From Betaproteobacteria bacterium (GTDB lineage: Bacteria > Pseudomonadota > Gammaproteobacteria > Burkholderiales > Rhodocyclaceae): DNA of 64,000 nucleotides. The stretch lies in assembly GCA_016234745.1 (NCBI GenBank), contig JACRAR010000066.1:49173-113172 (forward strand), read 5' to 3'. The notes under the pieces are model-generated. The model did no database searches. It was not told the DNA's origin and saw only the letters and a list, made by a program, of their open reading frames with translations. This document shows, one piece after another, positions 16,366 to 24,182 of the stretch. A program made the translations under genes and the position numbers. Numbering within the stretch: position 1 is the stretch's first letter; each line of letters starts with the position of its first letter.

Positions 16366-17589
16366 ATGAGTGCTGTACTGAAACCCAAGAACAAGGTGCT
16401 GGTCTGCGACGGCAACGAGGCCGCCGCCTGGGGCGTGGTGCTGTCCCGCCCCGACATGGTCGCCGGCTATCCGATCACGCCGCAATCCTCACTGGTCGAA
16501 TACCTGGCGCAATTCATCGCCGACGGCGTGCTCGACGCCGAGATGGTCGAGGCGGAAGGCGAGCACAGCGTGCTGTCCGTGCTGCAAGGTGCGGCACTGG
16601 CGGGCGGGCGGACCTACACGGCAAGCTGCGGGCAGGGTCTGGCTTTCATGTTCGAGCCTTATTTCCGCACGCCCAACCTGCGCCTGCCGATCGTCATGTC
16701 CATCGTCACGCGCGACGGCATCTCGCCGCAATGCGTCTGGGGCGGCCAACAGGATGCAATGACGGTGCGCGAGGTCGGCTGGATCCAGATGTTCTGCGAG
16801 ACAGTGCAGGAAGTGCTCGACACCACGGTGATGGCGTACAAGATCGCCGAGAACCACTCGGTGATGCTGCCGGTGAATGTCAATCATGACGGCAACTACC
16901 TGTCCAACGGCATTGTGCGCATCGAGCTTCCCGACCAGGATGAAGTGGATCAGTATCTCGGCGACAAGGATGTCAATTGGCATGTCGCCCTCGATCCGCA
17001 ACGCCCGATGGCGGTCGATCCGCTCACCGGCGGTTCCGCCGGAACCGGTCCGGCGCTGTTCACGCGCTACCGGCAGGGACAGTGCGAAGGCATGCAGAAC
17101 TCGCTCGGCGTCATCGTCGAGGCGCACAAGGAGTGGGCGCAGCGTTTTGGCCGCAGCTTTGCGCCGCTGATCGAGGAATACCGGCTCGAGGACGCCGACT
17201 ACGCCATCATCACCATCGGCAGCATGGCCGGTGCCGGCAAGGATGTGGTCGACGCAGCGCGCAATCGCGGCGAACGCGTCGGCCTGATCAAGATCAAGAC
17301 CATGCGGCCATTCCCGATCGATGCGATGGCGGCTGCGCTGAACAAGGTGCGCGCCGTCGGCGTGGTGGACCGTTCCGTGTGCTTTGGCTGGAACAGCGGT
17401 CCGGTGTTCCAGGAAACCCTGGCGGCGATGTACTACGCCCGCGAGCGGATTCCCTGCCTCAGCATGATCGGCGGGCTGGCCGGTGCGGATTTGACCGAAG
17501 TTCATTTTGAACGGGCCGTCAGGGAAACCGCCAAGCTGCTGGCTGGGCCCTGTCCGCGCCAGCCGATCTGGCTCAATGCCCAGGATTGA
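16366..17589 (+). CDS. padG: Phenylglyoxylate:NAD+ oxidoreductase, alpha-type subunit
   Basis: 407 residues from ATG 16366 (GAGGAGG site upstream). The N-terminal pyrimidine-binding domain is evident from CDGNEAAAWGVVL, GYPITPQSSLVEYLA and the conserved EAEGEHSVLSVLQGAALAGG segment. The C-terminal domain II starts near ADYAIITIGSMAGAGKDVVD. This is the alpha subunit of a 2-oxoacid oxidoreductase and forms the thiamine diphosphate site together with PadI. Confidence 0.9.
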   Translation: MSAVLKPKNKVLVCDGNEAAAWGVVLSRPDMVAGYPITPQSSLVEYLAQFIADGVLDAEMVEAEGEHSVLSVLQGAALAGGRTYTASCGQGLAFMFEPYFRTPNLRLPIVMSIVTRDGISPQCVWGGQQDAMTVREVGWIQMFCETVQEVLDTTVMAYKIAENHSVMLPVNVNHDGNYLSNGIVRIELPDQDEVDQYLGDKDVNWHVALDPQRPMAVDPLTGGSAGTGPALFTRYRQGQCEGMQNSLGVIVEAHKEWAQRFGRSFAPLIEEYRLEDADYAIITIGSMAGAGKDVVDAARNRGERVGLIKIKTMRPFPIDAMAAALNKVRAVGVVDRSVCFGWNSGPVFQETLAAMYYARERIPCLSMIGGLAGADLTEVHFERAVRETAKLLAGPCPRQPIWLNAQD

Positions 17590-17596
17590 TACGACT

Positions 17597-18868
17597 ATGG
17601 AACGATACGATTATCTGGTAGTAGGTGCGAGTCATGCCGGTCTGGAGGCCGTCCGCGCCATTCGCGCCCATGACGCAACCGGCAGCATCGCCATGCTCAA
17701 CCGCGATCCGGTGCTGCCCTATTCACCCACCGTCCTGCCCTATGTGGTTTCAGGCAGAAGCAAGGAAGACCGCGTCGCCTTGCGCGATCATCCCTGGTTC
17801 GAAAGTCTGCAAACCGCTTATCTGGAACGCACGCAAGTCTCTGCTGTGGACGCTGCCAAGGCTGTAGTGCGCTGCGCCGACGGCAAGGAAATCGGCTACG
17901 GCAAGCTGCTCCTGGCGACCGGCGCGAAACCCATCATCCCGCCGGTCTCAGGATTGGACGGCGTGCCTTACCACGTGCTGCGCACGCTCGACGATGCGCT
18001 GGCCCTGCGCAACGCAATGGGCACGGCGAAGCATGCCGTGGTTCTGGGCGCGGGATTGGTCGGCATGCACGCCGCCGAAAACCTTGCCAAGGGAAAATGC
18101 CAAGTGACGGTTGTGGAAATGCGCGATCAGGTTCTGCCGGGTTATTTCGATGCCGAGGCGGCAGCCATGATCTCCGCCGCTTTCACCGGCAACGGCGTCG
18201 AGATGCTGACCAAGCATCGGGTAACCAGCGTAGCCAAGCAGGGACAGCAGTGCGTCGTGAAACTGGAAAACGGCGAGCAGAGAATTGCCGACCTGCTGCT
18301 GGTCGCCACGGGGGTCACGCCCGAGGTCGACTTCCTCAAAGGCGCGTTGGATATTGAGCGCGGCATCATCGTCGATGAGTTCATGCGCACCCGCGTTGCC
18401 AATGTATGGGCCGCCGGTGACGTGGTGCAAACCCGCAGTTTCTTCGGCGACGGCACGCCGGCCGGAGGCATCCTGCCCGACGCCGTGGAACAGGGCCGGA
18501 CCGCCGGAATGGACATGGCGGGCGACCCCGGCGTCACGCCCTATCCCGGCGGCATACCGCTCAACACCTACAACTTCTTCGGCAACCGCGCCTTGTCGGT
18601 GGGCCGTGACCTGCCCGCAAATGCCGGTACCGAGTGGGAAGTCCTGCGCCGCAACAGTGCAGCAAGCGCCAGCGAGCCCGCCCGCTACCTGAAAATCGTG
18701 CTGCGCGACAACTGCCTGCAAGGCATCTTCGGCGTCAATGTGTTGTTCGATCCCGGCATCATGTGGGAATTGATCCTGCGCCGCACGAATCTCAGCGAAC
18801 TGCGTCAGCAACTTCTGGACCACCCCCAGGATACGGCGCGCGCCGTCATGTCCGGCATCTGGAGATAA
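17597..18868 (+). CDS. padH: Phenylglyoxylate:NAD+ oxidoreductase, FAD/NAD subunit
   Basis: 423-residue pyridine-nucleotide-disulfide-type flavoprotein. It starts with a FAD-binding fold (YDYLVVGASHAGLEAVRAI) and has a second dinucleotide fold at AVVLGAGLVGMHAAENLAKG for NAD. The segment VANVWAAGDVVQ is the C-terminal FAD contact. Most 2-oxoacid oxidoreductases reduce ferredoxin; this extra flavin subunit explains NAD+ as acceptor in the phenylglyoxylate enzyme. ATG 17597 is preferred over a longer start within padG. Confidence 0.9.
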   Translation: MERYDYLVVGASHAGLEAVRAIRAHDATGSIAMLNRDPVLPYSPTVLPYVVSGRSKEDRVALRDHPWFESLQTAYLERTQVSAVDAAKAVVRCADGKEIGYGKLLLATGAKPIIPPVSGLDGVPYHVLRTLDDALALRNAMGTAKHAVVLGAGLVGMHAAENLAKGKCQVTVVEMRDQVLPGYFDAEAAAMISAAFTGNGVEMLTKHRVTSVAKQGQQCVVKLENGEQRIADLLLVATGVTPEVDFLKGALDIERGIIVDEFMRTRVANVWAAGDVVQTRSFFGDGTPAGGILPDAVEQGRTAGMDMAGDPGVTPYPGGIPLNTYNFFGNRALSVGRDLPANAGTEWEVLRRNSAASASEPARYLKIVLRDNCLQGIFGVNVLFDPGIMWELILRRTNLSELRQQLLDHPQDTARAVMSGIWR

Positions 18869-18872
18869 CACG

Positions 18873-20276
18873 ATGAGTGCCATCAATACCATTGCCTTCA
18901 AACCCGCCTTGTGCGACGGTTGCGGCGAATGCATGACCGCCTGCAGCACGGTCAAATCCGTGAATGGCAGCGCTGCGCAATCGCGCATCCAGATCATCGC
19001 CGATCCGCTCAAGGGTTCCTGGGAACTGGCCTTGTGCCGGCAATGCGGCGATCCACGCTGCGTTGCCGATTGCCCGGCCGCGGCGCTATCCAAAGAGGCG
19101 AACGGCGGCCTGATCTCCTGGGACGCGGAGAAATGCGTGAACTGCCTGCTGTGCACGGCGGGCTGCGTCTATGCCGGAATCGCTTTCAGCGCGGATGAAG
19201 GGCGTGTGGTCAAGTGCGACCAATGCGGCGGCGATCCGCAGTGCGTTAAGGCTTGCCCGACCCAGGCCTTGACCTATCTGACCAGTGCCAGCATCTACAA
19301 CCGCTGGGGCGACCTGGAAGATTTGTTCGTGCCCGGACTGGGCGGCTGCCAGGGTTGCAACACGGAAATCGTGATGCGTCATACCTTGCGTCGCGTCGGA
19401 TCGAATACCGTGCTGGCGACACCGCCCGGCTGCATCCCGGGCATGGGCTCGGTCGGCTACAACGGCATGGCCGGCACCAAGGTGCCGGTATTCCATCCGC
19501 TGTTGACCAACACCGCTTCGATGCTCACCGGCATCCGGCGCCAGTTCAAGCGCAAGGGGCGCAACGTCACGGCGATGGCCCTGGCGGGCGACGGCGGTGC
19601 CGGCGATGTCGGCTTCCAGTCGCTCTCCGGCGCAGCGGAACGCGGCGAGGAAATTCTCTTCGTCTGCGTGGACAACGAAGGCTACATGAACACCGGCGCG
19701 CAACGCTCGGGCAGCACGCCCTACGGCGCCTGGACGGCGACCACGCCTCTCGGTACTGAAGCGCACGGCAAGGTGCAGGATTCCAAGAACATGCCGCTGC
19801 TCATGATGTGGCATCGCTGCGCCTACGTGGCGACGGCATCGACGGCGTTCATGGAGGACCTCTACGAAAAACTGGAGAAAGCGCTGGCCGCCTCGGATCA
19901 CGGCTTTGCCTATCTGCACATATATTCGCCCTGCACTTCCGGTTGGCGCTTCCCTTCCGGCAACAACATCGAAGTCGCGCGCAAGGCCGTCGAAACCAAT
20001 TTTGCCATCCTCTGGGAATACCAGCCGGACCAGGGCCTGCGCCTGTCGCGGCCGATCGACAAGCCCTTGCCGGTGGTCGAATACCTCAAGCTGCTGGGCA
20101 AGTTCAAGCATCTCGACGCTGCACAGATCCAGCATATCGAAAACCATGTCGCCGAACAGACCAAGTTGTTCAGCGAACTCGCCGGCATCGGCAAAGGCGT
20201 GGAGCGTCTCGCGGCGGCAGCGCCGCTGAGCGCCGGCCACGAGCGTAGCTCGGTCAGCGAGCGACTGACGCGATAG
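18873..20276 (+). CDS. padI: Phenylglyoxylate:NAD+ oxidoreductase, beta-type subunit with N-terminal ferredoxin domain
   Basis: 467 residues. The first 145 form a ferredoxin-like domain with several cysteine sets (CDGCGECMTAC, CRQCGDPRCVADCP, CVNCLLCTAGC, CDQCGGDPQCVKACP). The remainder is the thiamine-diphosphate-binding beta domain with the GDGGAGDVGFQSL motif and DNEGYMNTG. In related ferredoxin-dependent enzymes the beta subunit lacks such a front domain, so PadI is a fusion that adds wiring toward PadH. The last 20 residues are a variable tail. End of the pad operon. Confidence 0.9.
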   Translation: MSAINTIAFKPALCDGCGECMTACSTVKSVNGSAAQSRIQIIADPLKGSWELALCRQCGDPRCVADCPAAALSKEANGGLISWDAEKCVNCLLCTAGCVYAGIAFSADEGRVVKCDQCGGDPQCVKACPTQALTYLTSASIYNRWGDLEDLFVPGLGGCQGCNTEIVMRHTLRRVGSNTVLATPPGCIPGMGSVGYNGMAGTKVPVFHPLLTNTASMLTGIRRQFKRKGRNVTAMALAGDGGAGDVGFQSLSGAAERGEEILFVCVDNEGYMNTGAQRSGSTPYGAWTATTPLGTEAHGKVQDSKNMPLLMMWHRCAYVATASTAFMEDLYEKLEKALAASDHGFAYLHIYSPCTSGWRFPSGNNIEVARKAVETNFAILWEYQPDQGLRLSRPIDKPLPVVEYLKLLGKFKHLDAAQIQHIENHVAEQTKLFSELAGIGKGVERLAAAAPLSAGHERSSVSERLTR

Positions 20277-20572
20277 GTGACGTGGTATTTAAATTTCGTT
20301 GATATCCACATTGTTTGTTGCGGTGAAGAACGCCGATGGTAGGAGTCAGCAGTTTGACAAAGTCGCTGAAAGGTTCCTTGCTGCTCCTTACAGCACATGG
20401 CCTATAGAAACCCAATGGTGGCGCACGCCATACTACGGTCATTGAGGGGGTCGCGGGGAACGTCGGCTCCACCTTCAACTCCTGCCGTTCCCACCCCGCG
20501 AACTATGTATTCCTAACCCGTTTAGTAGAGCGGTCACAGTGGGTAAGGCAACCAGAAACCTTTCGTGTGAAA
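20277..20572. other. Intergenic region after the pad operon
   Basis: 296 bases without a convincing gene. A long imperfect inverted repeat lies at 20452-20462/20486-20500: CGCGGGG pairs with CCCCGCG and AACG with CGTT, with a small bulge. It could serve as a hairpin terminator for the pad operon, although no T-run follows. Composition shifts toward AT here, marking the edge of the GC-rich pad block. Confidence 0.4.
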
Positions 20573-20968
20573 TCAAGCAGTGACGAAACCCGGTAACTTT
20601 GCCGCCTTCACATCAAAGGTCGCGGTCGCAGAGCATCCCAATCGCTTGTTCTGCGCCGCAATGAGACAATCTGCAAAACCCGCAGCGCTATCTTTCCAGT
20701 TAAATAGCGCTTCCTCGATCGCAGGCTCGTTCTCAAATTGAATATCCGTGGCGTCTAGAAGTCCAGATATGGCCGCCGCGATTTCCGCCTTCTGCATCCC
20801 GTACCGACTTCGAAGTACCCATTCAGTTTCGAGTAGAACCAACTGGCTCACGAATACACGGCGCCCTGCTGCCACCTCACGCCTAATCAGTCGACGGGCT
20901 TTCTCAAATTGGGCCTCATCATCCCGCACTAGGAAACGGACGAGGATATTAGTGTCGATGCCAAGCAT
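20573..20968 (-). CDS. vapC: VapC-like PIN-domain ribonuclease toxin
   Basis: 131-residue PIN-domain protein. It begins MLGIDTNILVRFLVRD with the first catalytic Asp at residue 5. The second acid lies in LLETEWVLRS, the third in FADCLIAA and the last in TATFDVKAA. It is the toxin half of a type II toxin-antitoxin pair and would cleave tRNA or rRNA. The start overlaps the stop of the antitoxin gene by one base. On the minus strand, opposite to the pad operon. Confidence 0.9.
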   Translation of the reverse strand: MLGIDTNILVRFLVRDDEAQFEKARRLIRREVAAGRRVFVSQLVLLETEWVLRSRYGMQKAEIAAAISGLLDATDIQFENEPAIEEALFNWKDSAAGFADCLIAAQNKRLGCSATATFDVKAAKLPGFVTA

Positions 20969-21186
20969 CAGCGTGACAATTGTTCAATAGGCACCGGCTT
21001 TCGTCCCTTCTTATGCAGCAGTCCCGCTAGTTCCGTAACGCTCTTGTTTTTTACCCGCATTAACACTGTCGCGCCAGGCATTAGGGTAAAAGTTATCCGG
21101 TCTCCGGTTTTCATGCCAAGGCCGTCCCGAATTTCCTTCGGGATTGTCGTTTGGCCCTTGCTTGTCAGTGTGGCATCAGTTGGCAT
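20968..21186 (-). CDS. vapB: VapB-like AbrB-family antitoxin
   Basis: 72 residues. The SpoVT-AbrB swapped-hairpin domain is clear: ATLTSKGQTTIPKEIRDGLG followed by GDRITFTLM. The ATG at 21186 has an AGGAGAT ribosome site; an upstream alternative would add a poorly conserved 35-residue lead. It binds VapC and represses its own operon. The 18-bp palindrome at 21274-21291 lies 88 bases upstream and may be related to regulation. Confidence 0.88.
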   Translation of the reverse strand: MPTDATLTSKGQTTIPKEIRDGLGMKTGDRITFTLMPGATVLMRVKNKSVTELAGLLHKKGRKPVPIEQLSR

Positions 21187-21273
21187 CGCGATCTCCTCTG
21201 TCCTTACTTGCGTTAGTATAGTAAGGATTCGTGCAAATGGCAATTGTCTCCAATTGTCGCAACCTAATCTTTC

Positions 21274-21291
21274 GTGCGTTTGCAAACGCAC
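21274..21291. repeat. 18-bp perfect palindrome upstream of vapBC
   Basis: GTGCGTTTGCAAACGCAC reads identically on both strands with no spacer. It sits 88 bases before the vapB start on the upstream side. A dimeric DNA-binding protein such as the VapBC complex could recognise it, but the distance is larger than usual for autoregulation. Neighbouring bases also contain two CAATTG hexamers (21241-21246 and 21251-21256). Confidence 0.6.
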
Positions 21292-21441
21292 ACCGGCAAT
21301 GGTTTCGACATCTGGACTCTATCCGAGGGTTGTCCCCCAGTTTTTGAAAGCGGTTGATCAGAATGTTGACGCTGATCTTTTCTCGGAAAGTTGCCACCGA
21401 CTGCTGTACTCGAGTGCGAACCGACGCGCCTGCTTTGGCAT

Positions 21442-21540
21442 TGACCGCTGATGTTAAGGTTTGTAGGACGCCTGCCCTGAGGAAGGGGCGTCGCGATGCA
21501 CGGAGGGCAGGCGTCGTACAAACCTTAACATGTGCGGTCA
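21442..21540. repeat. 37-bp imperfect inverted repeat (99-base hairpin element)
   Basis: The left arm 21442-21478 and right arm 21504-21540 are reverse complements at 34 of 37 positions, separated by 25 bases. This would fold into a very stable cruciform or RNA hairpin. It has no T-tract and no integron core site. It may be a small non-autonomous mobile element or a REP-type palindrome between vapBC and the DUF1993 gene. No second copy is evident in the window. Confidence 0.75.
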
Positions 21541-21582
21541 GCCATATGTCGCGTTCCAGCGTATAAAGCTCAATTGCTGTGC

Positions 21583-22092
21583 CTAGTCGACCTTGCCCAA
21601 AAAGTCCCACTTGCCGACTTCAACTCCGTTATGCCGCAGGATGGCATATGCAGTGGTCACATGGAAAAAGACGTTGGGAAGGACAACGTTGAACAGATAG
21701 TCTTGGCCCTTGAGAGTCAGAGTTTTTCCCTGTGCTGGCATTTCCACGATCTTGTCTTCTGATCCATCTATCTCAGCAGTCTTAAAGCTTTCAAGATAGG
21801 TAATGGTCTTGTCCAAACGAGCTGCCAATTCTGGAAAGGTCGTTTCATTATCTGCATATGATGGGATATCTTTGCCAGCCAACCTTGAAGCGCCACTCTT
21901 TGCCATGTCTGTGGCAATCTGAACCTGCTTCGCTAAGGGGAACATGTCAGGATAAAGCCGTGCAGTGACTAGCACTGTGGGATCAATCTTATTGGCTTCA
22001 GCATGTGCTGCTGCTTTTTGAAGTATTCCTCGCAAGTTGGACAAGGTTCGAATAATCGGCGGGACAGAAGCCTTGTACATTGAAATGGTCAT
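21583..22092 (-). CDS. DUF1993 family protein (DinB-like fold)
   Basis: 169 residues. The sequence matches the DUF1993 family along its length: MTISMYKASVPPIIRTLSNL at the start, the LYPDMFPLAKQVQIATDMAK stretch, and NVFFHVTTAYAILRHNGVEVGK near the end. Members are helical-bundle proteins related to DinB, usually of unknown function. No operon partner is evident; the gene is convergent with nothing and is bounded upstream by the PAS remnant. Confidence 0.85.
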   Translation of the reverse strand: MTISMYKASVPPIIRTLSNLRGILQKAAAHAEANKIDPTVLVTARLYPDMFPLAKQVQIATDMAKSGASRLAGKDIPSYADNETTFPELAARLDKTITYLESFKTAEIDGSEDKIVEMPAQGKTLTLKGQDYLFNVVLPNVFFHVTTAYAILRHNGVEVGKWDFLGKVD

Positions 22093-22141
22093 AGAATTTC
22101 TCTTTCAAATATCGAAATAAATCAGTCTAACATCGTCAGAC

Positions 22142-22357
22142 TTGGATACAAGTGACTATGATCAGGCGAACAGTATTCCTGATCAGAGTGGCGTAATCGT
22201 GACACTGCGCAAAAGCGGAGAATGGCGAAAAATTGAGGCAACCGATGCTTCCGGAAAAGAGTTCGATGTCGAGCTAAGAATGTCTCGCATGACGATGGAT
22301 GGCCAGGATATTTTTACACTGAATTTGCGCCGACCGGAGGAGAAGCTTTCTCATTAA
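22142..22357 (+). pseudogene. Remnant of a PAS sensor domain
   Basis: A 71-codon frame opening with TTG and lacking a convincing ribosome site. The stretch LRKSGEWRKIEATDASGKEF followed by DVELRMSRMTMDGQDIFTL resembles the last strands of a PAS domain, as found before GGDEF or kinase modules. The stop follows at once (RRPEEKLSH), with no catalytic domain. It is most likely a decayed fragment of a larger signalling gene, though a small functional protein cannot be excluded. Confidence 0.45.
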
Positions 22358-22387
22358 CGCTTCACTGGACAGATTTTCAATAGCTTG

Positions 22388-23860
22388 TCAGAGCCGGCTT
22401 GCCATCCTACGAAAGTGATAGCCGAGGATGGAAAGCTCTATCGCCGTGTGGAATTTTCTCGGGCTTGCAAACAGCGTGGACCAAAAGAATCCCCAGTAGG
22501 CGCATCGCCCCTGGCGCCAGACGCCAAGCACCCAGAGCGATTTCACGAACGCCTTCAGATCGGCCCACGAGAGCCCCAACGACGGGCCGCCCGGCTGGTA
22601 ATTGTGCAGAAACGCGCGGATGCGCTTGTAGTAGTTCTTCGGTTCGTATAGGTCACGCATCAGGTTCCGGTATCCCGAAATCAGAAACTCGCGATCCAGT
22701 TGCGTGACGAAGTTGATCGCAGCGTCGGTATTGTTGCCGCAGGTCTTGGCTAGGATGCGGCCCTCGCGCGCCAACCGCCGGTACAGTTCGGTCTGCGGCA
22801 GCGCGTTGAGCAGACCCACCATCGCGGTCACTACTCCGGTTTGCTGGATGAACTCGAACTGGCGATTAAAGATGTCCCGCGGATCACTGTCGAACCCGAC
22901 GATGAATCCGCCCATCACCTCGAGTCCGGCGCGCTGGAGGATTCTCACCGACTCGGCCATGTCGCGCTTGCGGTTCTGCTGTTTGCCGCATTCAGCAAGA
23001 CTTTCGGCCATGGGCGTTTCGATGCCGAGGAACACCTTTTTGAACCCGGCCTTCATCATCAGTTCGCATAGCGCGGCGTCATCGGCGAGGTTCATTGAAG
23101 CCTCAGTGAAAAAACCCATCTTTGGCCGCACACGCTCGCGCCAGGCAATCAGCTCGCGCAGCAGTTCGCGGGCGCGCTTGGGATTGCCGATGAAATTATC
23201 ATCGACGATGAACACCATGTTGCGCCAGCCGGCAAGACGTAGCATTTCCAGTTCACGCAGCACTTGAGCCGGTTCCTTGGTACGGGGAACGCGCCCGTTC
23301 ATCGCCACGATGTCGCAGAATTCACAGTTGAAAGGGCAGCCGCGGGAAAACTGCACCGGCATCGCGACATAGTCGTGCAGGTTGATCAAGTCCCAGCGCG
23401 GCACCGGCGTCGTGCGCACGTCGGGCCAGTCAGTGAGACGATAGGTGGGCTGAAGCTCGCCTTGTTTCATGTCCTCAACAAGCCGCTCGATCAGTCCCTC
23501 GGCCTCGCCGAGGACGAAATGCCGGATCTCAGGGAACTCCTGATACCCGGTGGTAAACAACGGCCCGCCGGCGATCACAGTCTTGCCAAGCGCCGTGCAG
23601 CGCGCGGCGACTTCGTGCGCCGAGTCCTTGTGGACGATCATGCCACTCATGAAAACCCAATCGGCCCATGCAATCGCCGCATCGGTAAGCGAAGCGACGT
23701 TGAGATCAATAAGCTTCAAGCTCCATGCGTGCGGCAGCATGGCAGCGACCGTGAGCAGGCCGAGCGGCGGGAATGCGGCCTTTTTAGAAACGAACTTCAG
23801 TACGTGCCGGAAACTCCAGAACGTATCGGGGCATTGAGGATAGACCAGCAGAATATTCAG
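22388..23860 (-). CDS. B12-binding radical SAM protein (DUF4070 type), apparent CTG start
   Basis: 490 residues if initiated at the CTG at 23860. The frame continues upstream of the first ATG (23740) with NILLVYPQCPDTFWSFRH and PPLGLLTVAAMLPHAW, the conserved N-terminus of B12-binding radical SAM proteins. A perfect AGGAGG site lies 6 bases before the CTG, and an in-frame TAA directly upstream excludes an earlier start. The radical SAM motif is CPFNCEFCDIV, and a C-terminal DUF4070-like domain follows. Such enzymes modify unactivated carbons, for example in lipid or hopanoid chemistry. The substrate is unknown. Confidence 0.82.
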   Translation of the reverse strand: MNILLVYPQCPDTFWSFRHVLKFVSKKAAFPPLGLLTVAAMLPHAWSLKLIDLNVASLTDAAIAWADWVFMSGMIVHKDSAHEVAARCTALGKTVIAGGPLFTTGYQEFPEIRHFVLGEAEGLIERLVEDMKQGELQPTYRLTDWPDVRTTPVPRWDLINLHDYVAMPVQFSRGCPFNCEFCDIVAMNGRVPRTKEPAQVLRELEMLRLAGWRNMVFIVDDNFIGNPKRARELLRELIAWRERVRPKMGFFTEASMNLADDAALCELMMKAGFKKVFLGIETPMAESLAECGKQQNRKRDMAESVRILQRAGLEVMGGFIVGFDSDPRDIFNRQFEFIQQTGVVTAMVGLLNALPQTELYRRLAREGRILAKTCGNNTDAAINFVTQLDREFLISGYRNLMRDLYEPKNYYKRIRAFLHNYQPGGPSLGLSWADLKAFVKSLWVLGVWRQGRCAYWGFFWSTLFASPRKFHTAIELSILGYHFRRMASRL

Positions 23861-24182
23861 GTGTTACCTCCTCGCGATCGCTTGGACTCAACAGCGCAGC
23901 CGAATATCAAAAGGAGCCTTGACTTCGTTATCGGCGGAAAAGGACTCCTCCCTGCTGCAATAAAACTGCGATAGAAGTATGCAGCTGTAGCTATGCGCTA
24001 AAAGGGAGTTATCGCACTAGCTGAGGGAGGAGGTGGAAAGAAAATATCGCCTAGCGTGGCCAAAGTCTGTGCGGTAACGTACATTATGAATGGTATGGTC
24101 TGACTACTGCCCTCCTCGCTGAAATCCTCCATCGTGAGAGTTCCTGCAGGGTTAGCTGAGCGGCTGCAATGAAAAGCAAAAG
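23861..24182. other. Intergenic region, no gene recognised
   Basis: 322 bases between the radical SAM gene and the caspase-like gene. Frames in it are short and lack ribosome sites or recognisable sequence. Nothing resembling a terminator with a T-run is seen. The promoter of the radical SAM gene should lie in its first 100 bases. Confidence 0.4.

Noticed and set aside
21442..21540. Integron attC site
   Set aside because: The arm ends do not match the RYYYAAC/GTTRRRY core pair and no integrase or cassette array is nearby.
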